Source of the DNA: Thamnidium elegans
Lineage: Eukaryota; Mucoromycota; Mucoromycetes; Mucorales; Mucoraceae
Direction: 5' to 3'
Assembly (NCBI GenBank): GCA_025201345.1
Contig: JAIXMG010000009.1
Location: 1,154,869-1,218,868, forward strand
Length of the DNA stretch: 64,000 nt
Below are positions 57,283 through 64,000 of this stretch, piece by piece. A program made the position numbers and the translations under genes. The number at the start of each line of letters is the position of its first letter. Within the stretch, counting starts at the first letter, position 1. The notes below the pieces were generated by a model. It did no database searches. It worked only from the letters and a program-made list of their open reading frames with translations, and was not told the DNA's origin.

Positions 57283-60087
57283 CTAATTTCCAATTCTAGA
57301 CAAGAAGTCGGCACTTTCATTAACTCTTCCAGGTCGGTATTTTACTTCAAATTCATATTCATTTAATATAGTTATCCATCTGGCGAGAATTCCTGTTGGT
57401 TCTTGTGATTTTAACAAACCATTGAGAGCAGCGTGATCAGTTATGATAGTAAAACGTTTTCCCAAGAGATATGGTCTAAATATCTTAACAGCCCAGACAA
57501 TAGCGAGACCTTCTAATTTTGATACACCATAATTTAATTCGGGACCTCTCAAGCCTCTACTAATATACTGTATAGGATGCTCGTGTCCATCATCATCTAA
57601 TTGAGTAAGTACGCATCCAATTCCCACTCTACTTGCGTCTGTAACCAACACGAAAGGCTTGTCGAAGTTTGGCCTAATAAGTACCGGTGTACTGGTTAAA
57701 GCTTCTTTTAGTTTGTTAAAAGCTTCTAAAGATTCTTGATTCCAGGTGTTTTGTCCTTTTTTTGTTAGGTTATGTAAAGGTCTTGCAATAGCGGCAAATT
57801 GATTAATAAATCGTCTGTAGTACGAAGCAATTCCAATAAAACTCTTTATCTGGGTAACTGTAGTAGGTGTAGGAAAATTTTTGACTTTTTCTATTTTAGC
57901 AGGATCAGTCTCTAAACCATCTTTAGTAATTATGTAGCCTAGAAAGTTCAGTTTGTCCTTGAAGAAAAAGCATTTCGTAATGTTTAGCTTTAAGTTGGCA
58001 ACTCGAACACAGTTAAACAATTTTTCCAAGTCGATTAAATGGTTTTCGTGAGTTTTTGAGAAACAATTTAAGTCATCTATATAAGCGACAAGAGATTTGT
58101 TGATTAAATCTTTGAATACTAGATCTACCATCCTTTGGAAAGTCCCCACAGAGTTACACAAACCCATTGGCATGCGCGAGAATTCCCATTGGCCTAGCTG
58201 TGCAGTGGCGAAAGCACTTTTTTCAATAGAATCTTCAGCGAGAGCTACTTGATAAAAACCGCTTCGCATATCCAGGGCCGAGAAGATAGAAGCATTTCCT
58301 AACGTGTCCAATAAAGTTTCAATTCTTGGTAAAGCATAGGCGTCCTTTTTTGTGATAGCATTTAATTTTCGATAATCTATAACTAATCTATAGCTATTAT
58401 CTTTTTTCTTTACTAGAATAATAGGTGAGCTCCAAGGGCTGTTGGAAGGTCGAATCACTCCTAGATCACTTAATTTATTTAATTCATTTTTTAAGCTTTC
58501 AATTTCAGCAGGGCACATTCTATAAGGACGACTGCGTATAGGTGGCACATCTTCTGTGATAATTCGATGTTTTATTAATGGTGTACATCCGAGTGTGTCG
58601 TTATTCCAGTCAAACACATCTTGATAATTGTTGATTAAATTTAGAAATTGTTGTTTAATATTGTCATCAATTTCTCCCATTTGAATTTTTTCTTTTTGAT
58701 CAACCGTTAGAATAGATCTTGAAGTTTCGCTTATATTTGAATCTTCAATTTTTGGTGGATCTATGTCGATTAGCGTTAGATCATATCCGTTAGCTTCCAC
58801 ATCATCGTCAGAACGTTGATAAGTTTCTATTTCAGGTTCAGGGACGATAGTGAAAAGATCACCTTTAAAATTTCTTTCTACCATGCTAAACGATACTTTC
58901 TTGTTTGAGCTTTCAGCATCGTCGTTGAAATAAGCTTCGTCGTCATCACTGGTTGAACTTTGTTCACTAATAGTATCATCATCTGTATATTCCTCAGTTG
59001 AATCAGTTTCAAAGTCGTCATGAGTATCATCTTCATCCTCTACAATAGTTTTTATTTGAGGTTCCATAACTTTTGTAGGTATTTTTGTTACAGCTTGAAT
59101 AATAGGTCCTTTAGTTGTTTTAAAGAAATTAATGGGTATCTCTGCCATTCTTCCTTTATATGTAACCGATAATAGTTTCTGTTTATAATCGACTACAGCC
59201 TTTGCACGGTTTAACCAGTTGTTTCCAATGATTAAAGGAGTTGGTGTAGCAGGTAGAACTTCAATACTTCCAGGTATAGTAATAACACCTCCGGCTTTGA
59301 TGGGTACATCGTAGATCAATCCAAGTCCACGTTGTTTGGTACTATTTCCTAGGGTAAATATACTTTGGCTAGGTGAATCGATTTGTAATCCAAGTTTTTC
59401 TACTAATTCTCGAGACATACAAGTCTTTGCAGCACCACCATCAATTAGAGTTTTGATTTTAAATCCATTGATGACGAAATCAGTGTAAATAGCAGTAGTG
59501 TCTTCATCGTCATCTTCTACAAACGATAAATCTTGGATAGTAGCTGTAGTTGATGAGGATCCAGGCGCAACTATTGATACTTTAGGTTGTCTTGGTGTTT
59601 TTAAAGCATTGACAAATTGACGTTTCACAATAGGTGAGATCTTGAGTAATTCACCAACTGGAATATTAGAATTTTGATCAAATACAGTAGAAACAATATC
59701 AAAATTTAATTTAGGAATTACTCTTTTCCTTCTTGGTTTAGCAGGTTTTATAATAGGTTGATTAGGAGATATAATTGTAGGGTTATCCATAGTCATATCC
59801 ATATCGGCAATAGTTGAATCATAAGTAGGCAAAGGAGTTTCGCGTTCTTTCCCTTTTCGAGTAGGTGCAGGTTTTGAGGAGCTTGGACGAGCATAAGGTT
59901 TAGAAGTTTGTACCACAGGTGGATGTATAGCACGAACCGAAGCATAAAGATCTTGGTCATCTTCTTCGTTTTCATCAGTAAGCATTGTTGTAAGATGTGT
60001 CGAGGAAGAGTTCTCAAGGGGAATGGATTTTTTATTGTTGTTAGGGGCGTTCGACTGACCATTCGTAAGAGCAGCCGACCCGATTAG
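57283..60087 (-). CDS. Retrotransposon protease, reverse transcriptase and RNase H (pol 1)
   Basis: The frame opens at 60087 (entered by -1 shift from gag) and has its first ATG at 59985; from that ATG it encodes 900 residues. Protease: LIDGGAAKTCMS (Asp182; DGG in place of the usual DT/SG), followed by the LIIGNNWL strand. An acidic spacer separates it from RT, which shows RPSNSPWSSPIILVKKKD, LVIDYRKLNA, FSALDMRSGFYQVAL, FSRMPMGLCNSVGTFQR and catalytic YIDD (about residue 635). RNase H has FVLVTDASRVGIG, SKLEGLAIVWAV and ITDHAAL. It ends in the usual ADFLSR tether, then a stop. Integrase is not in this ORF. Confidence 0.93.
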   Translation of the reverse strand, partial: LIGSAALTNGQSNAPNNNKKSIPLENSSSTHLTTMLTDENEEDDQDLYASVRAIHPPVVQTSKPYARPSSSKPAPTRKGKERETPLPTYDSTIADMDMTMDNPTIISPNQPIIKPAKPRRKRVIPKLNFDIVSTVFDQNSNIPVGELLKISPIVKRQFVNALKTPRQPKVSIVAPGSSSTTATIQDLSFVEDDDEDTTAIYTDFVINGFKIKTLIDGGAAKTCMSRELVEKLGLQIDSPSQSIFTLGNSTKQRGLGLIYDVPIKAGGVITIPGSIEVLPATPTPLIIGNNWLNRAKAVVDYKQKLLSVTYKGRMAEIPINFFKTTKGPIIQAVTKIPTKVMEPQIKTIVEDEDDTHDDFETDSTEEYTDDDTISEQSSTSDDDEAYFNDDAESSNKKVSFSMVERNFKGDLFTIVPEPEIETYQRSDDDVEANGYDLTLIDIDPPKIEDSNISETSRSILTVDQKEKIQMGEIDDNIKQQFLNLINNYQDVFDWNNDTLGCTPLIKHRIITEDVPPIRSRPYRMCPAEIESLKNELNKLSDLGVIRPSNSPWSSPIILVKKKDNSYRLVIDYRKLNAITKKDAYALPRIETLLDTLGNASIFSALDMRSGFYQVALAEDSIEKSAFATAQLGQWEFSRMPMGLCNSVGTFQRMVDLVFKDLINKSLVAYIDDLNCFSKTHENHLIDLEKLFNCVRVANLKLNITKCFFFKDKLNFLGYIITKDGLETDPAKIEKVKNFPTPTTVTQIKSFIGIASYYRRFINQFAAIARPLHNLTKKGQNTWNQESLEAFNKLKEALTSTPVLIRPNFDKPFVLVTDASRVGIGCVLTQLDDDGHEHPIQYISRGLRGPELNYGVSKLEGLAIVWAVKIFRPYLLGKRFTIITDHAALNGLLKSQEPTGILARWITILNEYEFEVKYRPGRVNESADFLSRIGN

Positions 60088-60093
60088 TTTTTT
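60045..60093 (-). promoter_or_regulatory. Programmed -1 ribosomal frameshift site at the gag-pol junction
   Basis: The last gag codons read TCA AAA AAC TAA, so the canonical heptamer A AAA AAC (60093-60087) sits in the gag frame right before the stop (60086-60084). A -1 slip continues as AAA CTA ATC GGG in precisely the frame of pol, which is then open to 57283. Eight nt downstream TCGGCTG (60078-60072) can pair with CAGTCGA (60057-60051), including one G-U, around a 14-nt loop; GGG (60081-60079) can add pairs with CCC (60047-60045). Seen directly in sequence; function is inferred. Confidence 0.8.
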
Positions 60094-61265
60094 GACTGGT
60101 TGGTGTTGTCAGAGTTGGTGTTTGTATTTTCATTCCTCTGATTGTTGCCATTGTCGTAATTGTTGTTATTATTTCTTTGGTTTTGATTACCATTGTTGTA
60201 GTTACGAGAATCACCTCCACGAGAATAATCATTTCTTCTTTCAGAATAATGGTCGTTGTTATACCGACGATTATTATAATTATTTCCTCTTTGATAATTA
60301 TTATTATTAATATTGGTACCATTTTGTTTTTTGAATTCTTCTTGCATAACTTGTCTAATCATTTCTTTGATATCTAAATTCTCAGTCTGATGATTCGTGT
60401 TTTGAGAAGTTCCAGTCACTGTATTCTGACTTTCCATATGATGAAGATCTAACGTTTGCAATGTAGCAATTACTTGCTTCAAAGCATTACGGTCACTTCC
60501 CAATTTGGATAAAGCAGTATTCAGTTGGCTAGAGACATCCATAACAGAAAAATCAGTTCCTGAAGGTAGTTTACCAAAAGATAGAATAGGTTTAGCGGAA
60601 GTTTCAGCAACAAATGAATTATCAATGTCACGGGGCGAAAAAGGACTATTCTTCATAGAAATTGAGCGAGGTTTCTCAGCATTCCACCAGCCTTCAGCCT
60701 TAGTTAAATAATCATTAAAGGATACAGCAGAGTTCAAGATACAAAATTTGCGGATTTCAGGTAAAAGTCCAACTTGGAATCGAATCTTGATTTGTTGTTC
60801 TGCATCTTCCAGTTCAGCTAATTCAGCAGCTTCTTGCAAGCGACCCAGAAAAGTTTTTGGATGTTCTTCTTTTCCTTGAGCAAGCATGTTAAATCCAATA
60901 GTATAACGAGTAATAAGTTCAGTAGTAATATATTCCGCTTTGAGTAATTCAATAGCTTCTTGATAAGTAAGACCTTGTTCTAAAGTAGGTTCACGAGAGA
61001 GTCTTCTTTCGAAAAAGTTCTTAGCAGTTCTTCTAAGTTGAGCACGCAAAATAAGCAGTTTACGAGCATCGGCAGTAATATTTTGCATAGCAAAGTAAGA
61101 TTCCAGAGTTTCTTCAAAATTTCTAAAGTCTTCACCTTCAGCACCAGCGAATTCAATAATAGCCATCTTTCTTGAAGGGAAGAGATAACCAGAGTTAGTT
61201 TCAGCATACGCATTAGTTGAGTGGTTGAATGAATTGATGTTTGCCAACACAGCTTGATCGTTCAT
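60084..61265 (-). CDS. Retrotransposon Gag protein
   Basis: 393 residues from the first true ATG at 61265 (A at -3); the open frame further upstream starts only at a TTG and reads as a translated leader. The middle has the retrotransposon Gag-type helices (FAGAEGEDFRNFEETLESYF, TYQEAIELLKAEY, KTFLGRLQEAAELAELEDAE). No CCHC zinc knuckle is present; the C-terminal about 90 residues are instead very rich in Asn, Arg, Tyr and Gly (RGNNYNNRRYNNDHYSERR), a likely nucleic-acid-binding tail. The stop follows a slippery heptamer. Confidence 0.9.
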   Translation of the reverse strand: MNDQAVLANINSFNHSTNAYAETNSGYLFPSRKMAIIEFAGAEGEDFRNFEETLESYFAMQNITADARKLLILRAQLRRTAKNFFERRLSREPTLEQGLTYQEAIELLKAEYITTELITRYTIGFNMLAQGKEEHPKTFLGRLQEAAELAELEDAEQQIKIRFQVGLLPEIRKFCILNSAVSFNDYLTKAEGWWNAEKPRSISMKNSPFSPRDIDNSFVAETSAKPILSFGKLPSGTDFSVMDVSSQLNTALSKLGSDRNALKQVIATLQTLDLHHMESQNTVTGTSQNTNHQTENLDIKEMIRQVMQEEFKKQNGTNINNNNYQRGNNYNNRRYNNDHYSERRNDYSRGGDSRNYNNGNQNQRNNNNNYDNGNNQRNENTNTNSDNTNQSKN

Positions 61266-61410
61266 TTTTGAGTTTTTGTAGTAGTTATGTAAGTAGATTA
61301 TTAAAAGTAAAAAGTGTTCAAAGGTAGTAATATTGAAAAATGTACGACCCAAACGTAAAGTAAAAGTTCTTGAGATAGATTTGAATCAGAAATAGTAAAT
61401 GAAATACCCT

Positions 61411-61424
61411 GTTAGTGAGCACCA
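61411..61424 (-). promoter_or_regulatory. Candidate primer-binding site
   Basis: On the sense strand TGGTGCTCACTAAC begins two bases after the 5' LTR end. It starts with TGG, as expected for pairing with a tRNA CCA end. The same TGGTGCTCACT also occurs inside each LTR in the same sense. The tRNA was not identified. Confidence 0.5.
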
Positions 61425-61426
61425 CG

Positions 61427-61862
61427 TGTTAATCAATCGATAGTGTGGTAAAGTGTAAAAAGAGTATAATAAGGTAATAGTAAGAAAAGTGAGCACCAGT
61501 TCCTGTTTTATAAGTAGAACGACTTAAATAATAAAGTAGAATAAAAGATTTAGGTAAAAAGTACAATGGAAAGTAAGATCCAAGGGAATTCAAGTACAAA
61601 ATAAAATAAAGTAATAAAGATAAAATAAAAGAGCTTGATTTTAAAGGTCTTTTATAAAATAAAGGAAGTATAAGATTAAATTGTTTACAAAAAGTGAATT
61701 ATATTTTATTAAATAAAAGTTGAAGGTATTTATATCATTTTTAGTTTTCTTAATTAGGTTTTTAAATTTATAACAACCATGGAGGTTTGATTTCTTGTGT
61801 TAGGACAACAAGGACGATCCTTGTTAACATTATTTTATCAGAAAGAGGTAGTTTGTGTAACA
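61427..61862 (-). repeat. 5' LTR of the retrotransposon (right end)
   Basis: 436 bp, apparently identical to 54675-55110. On the sense strand it starts TGTTACACAAAC and ends GATTAACA, and contains a TATA-type TTTATAAAAG that could serve as the promoter for the element's RNA. Confidence 0.92.
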
Positions 61863-61865
61863 CTG

Positions 61866-62312
61866 TGTTAGAATTTGGATGTGGTAGAGTAATAAAATAA
61901 AAGGTAATAGGTAATAGTAAGTTTAAGTGAGCACCAGTTCCTGTTTTATAAGTAGAACGACTTAAGTAAATAAAGAAAATAAAGGGTTTTGGTAAAAAGT
62001 ACAATGGAAGGTAAGATCCAAGGGAATTCAGGAACAAAATAAAATATAAAGTAAAGGTAAAAATAAAAGAGCTGATTTAAAGGTCTTTTATAAGTTAAGA
62101 GAAGTATAAGATAAAGTTGTTTACAAAATGTGAATTGAATTTTTATTAGAGTATGATTTTTTAATGGTTATTTATATTATTTTAGATTATTACAAAAAAG
62201 GTATTATTTTAAGTTAACGTTTAAAAGACAATCCTTGTTAAGGAGGATCCTCTTCAACGAGCGTCCTTCTTGAATTTGTGACACCACAAAAATTGTAAGT
62301 CACTATGTAACA
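61866..62312 (-). repeat. Diverged solo LTR, tandem to the element's 5' LTR
   Basis: About 447 bp in the same orientation as the adjacent element LTR, 3 bp away. It starts TGTTAGAATTTGG and ends CACTATGTAACA. It shares GTGAGCACCAGTTCCTG, AAGATCCAAGGGAATTCA and other blocks with the young LTR but differs throughout, so it is an older family member. Confidence 0.75.
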
Positions 62313-64000
62313 GTAGTAAAAAGATGACCTTTTATTGAGTTTATATTTTAAAGTAATTTATATCTAAATTGAAGTAGTACACAGCTTATTCTATTTTAGC
62401 TGTGACAATCTGACAATTCTGACTTTTTAATAATTCTTTTTACAACACTTCCGACTTTTTACTTTCAGATAAACTAAATTATCTTACTCTAAAACTTTAG
62501 TATCTTTTTCATTATACTTTACTCTTTTTATCTTAAAACAAATTATAGAATTAAAATCTTAGTATCATCTATTTCTCTTTCCGAGAAATCATGGGTAAGA
62601 ATAACCGATCCCATTACATATATTCAGATATAAAAACCCCTAAAAATTGCTTTAAATAAAAATCAATCATATTATAACATAAATTCACTGACTATAACTT
62701 GAAGTATTTTACCAAGTATACTATTATTTTTCTTTATAATAACTTTTATAACTTTATTTTCCCTTTGATTCCCTTGAAAACAAGTATATTAATAATATAT
62801 TTCATTGTACTTTTATATTTATTTTATCAATTATATTTTTTTACTTCATTTTCTCTCTTTGGATTCGTCTCCTTATATATTATAATATATATTTATATAA
62901 AAACGACGTGGTGCTCACTATTTAAAACTGGATATACTAGAGAGAAATGTTTTTATTTCTATGATATAAGGTATTTATTATTTTATTGTTAACATCAATT
63001 TTGTCAATATATAAAAAAATACTTGTGGTGTATAAAATTGGACATATATCCACTCTCTGCATATTTACTATTATTGTTGTATCTACGTAATATATGTAAC
63101 AATATCGAATTAGACATAGATTATACAAGTACTCATATTCTCATATAGTCACTTACATAATCTATATACAATTAGACTATTTCTACTTATATGACTCAGA
63201 TACCTCTTAGCGTTCTATCGATTGAATATAAATTTATTAAAGACTGTTAATACTAATTGAATAACTAAGATAACTGGTTTACATAAATAATTGTCACATC
63301 ATTTATAATCCACAAGCCTCTATCTGTTATTATTTAGCCGTGAAGCCAATTATAAAGATAATAGGCATCGCTGCTATTATAATTAACCTTCTGAAGAAAC
63401 TATTTCTATATTCAAATTGCTCATATTTGAATGGCTTGCTAATACTGTCTAAGTTTCACATCTTTATGATAAGCGTCTATTTAAATCCAAAATGTATATA
63501 AGACACACACATTTTCTTATAATAAAAACCATTACCTTTTTAAAGTCTGATAATTTTCTGTTATTATATTTTATTTTTTGTATTTTGATATTTACTTTTA
63601 TTTTATAACCGTCAATATCACAATTATACAATTAATTCCTTGTTTACATGTTTTTTATTTTATGTTACTAATTGAAAAATTACCATTCATTTATATTTTT
63701 TTTCTATTATTTTTATTATTCTTTATTTTCTTTTTTTGTTTTTAATTGCAACATTAATGTTATCGTTATTTTTTGTTAACATTTTATTTATTTATCTTTT
63801 TATGTATTTTTTTATGTTTAATTTTAATAAGAAACATTTCTCAGAAGACTCTCTAGCTATCTCCTTTTTTAAAGAATTTATAAATTATCTATCTCAACAG
63901 TACCACATTGTATCAATAGTGTGGTAAAGTGTAAAAAAGAGTATAATGAGAAATGTTTTTGTTACTATGATTATATAAAATTATTTTTTACTTTTTTTTA
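62313..64000. other. Decayed LTR sequence to the window edge, no genes
   Basis: Very AT-rich. About 62420-62935 looks like a degraded plus-oriented LTR (TTGATTCCCTTGAAAAC, CATTGTACTTT, GTGGTGCTCACT). About 63905-63950 repeats the LTR start (ATCAATAGTGTGGTAAAGTG). A direct repeat beginning GAGAAATGTTTTT occurs near 62941 and 63948. No coding retroelement sequence was seen. Confidence 0.5.

Larger units (their letters stand above)
54675..61862 (-). mobile_element. Full-length Ty3/gypsy-type LTR retrotransposon
   Basis: 7,188 bp bounded by two 436-bp LTRs (54675-55110 and 61427-61862) that I could not distinguish by eye, indicating a recent insertion. Coding is on the minus strand in the order gag, protease-RT-RNase H, integrase; integrase last marks the Ty3/gypsy type. 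All three ORFs are long and without stops. The immediate flanks are ACGTG on the left and CTGTG on the right, so no perfect target duplication is seen. A primer-binding-site candidate (TGGTGCTCACTAAC) starts 2 nt inside the 5' LTR. No clear polypurine tract precedes the 3' LTR. Confidence 0.93.

Noticed and set aside
57037..57300. Intron joining RT-RNase H to integrase
   Set aside because: No AG acceptor occurs between the A tract and the integrase ATG, and no good donor precedes the RNase H stop.
57099..57320. Lys-rich 73-codon ORF across the A35 tract as a frameshift bridge from RNase H to integrase
   Set aside because: It stops at 57099, 60 nt before the integrase ATG, and its Lys run is simply the A tract; it does not join the two ORFs.
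61266..61352. Longer Gag N-terminus from 61352
   Set aside because: The upstream start would be TTG and the stretch is hydrophobic leader-like sequence; the first ATG is at 61265.
54670..61867. Perfect 5-bp target-site duplication around the full element
   Set aside because: The flanks are ACGTG and CTGTG; they do not match exactly, so no duplication is claimed.
1..64000. tRNA, rRNA genes and CRISPR arrays
   Set aside because: Looked for T-arm/CCA-type patterns, conserved rRNA segments and regularly spaced repeats; none was convincing. Repeats found are microsatellites, homopolymers, LTRs and MITEs.

Overview
The window looks like a fungal nuclear genome, most likely Mucoromycota. It is AT-rich, with many long A/T homopolymers. 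Genes carry several short introns (about 50-120 bp, GTAAG-like donors). The products are typical fungal ones: a fungal type I fatty acid synthase, neutral trehalase, a GPR1/FUN34/YaaH membrane protein, a DUF1748-type protein and a GH18 chitinase. No tRNA, rRNA or CRISPR array was recognised. Exon coordinates were worked out by eye from splice motifs and phase arithmetic; every multi-exon model given here closes in frame.

Layout from left to right. 0-3.1 kb: the 3' part of a Gln/Pro-rich protein (+) and a TTC1-type TPR protein (-). 5-9 kb: riboflavin kinase (+) and a sulfoquinovosidase-like GH31 enzyme (+). 9.2-12.6 kb: a GPR1/FUN34/YaaH transporter (-), divergent from TFIIH subunit TFB2 (+). 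13.7-15.5 kb: a WRKY/GCM1-like zinc-finger protein (+) with an overlapping uORF, then a small orphan ORF (+). 17.4-26.1 kb: a DUF1748 protein (-), a NASP/Sim3-type histone chaperone (+), ribosomal protein eL27 (+), RRP36 (+) and a chitinase (+). 26.3-29 kb: neutral trehalase (-). 29-34.2 kb: gene-poor, holding a Tc1/mariner-type MITE and eroded coding fragments. 34.2-35.8 kb: a Sec14/CRAL-TRIO protein (+). 36.7-48.8 kb: a fatty acid synthase with the beta and alpha parts fused into one 3,934-residue polypeptide (-). 50.4-52.1 kb: a PA-TM-RING ubiquitin ligase (+).

From about 52.2 kb to the right edge the window is a nest of LTR retrotransposons. A full-length Ty3/gypsy-type element (54675-61862, minus strand) has 436-bp LTRs that look identical by eye, so it is probably young. 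It lies beside a near-identical solo LTR in opposite orientation, a diverged LTR and several decayed ones.

The most interesting signals are in this element. Its gag stop codon directly follows a canonical A AAA AAC slippery heptamer, with a plausible stem-loop 8 nt downstream, and the -1 frame enters pol exactly. Its integrase is a separate ORF, split from RT-RNase H by 246 nt that contain a 35-nt A tract and CAACAA-like sequence. Other points are the fused FAS, the sulfoquinovosidase-type residues in the GH31 enzyme, the WRKY-like factor and two copies of a small TA-flanked MITE. The host genes are independent single transcription units with no visible operon logic.
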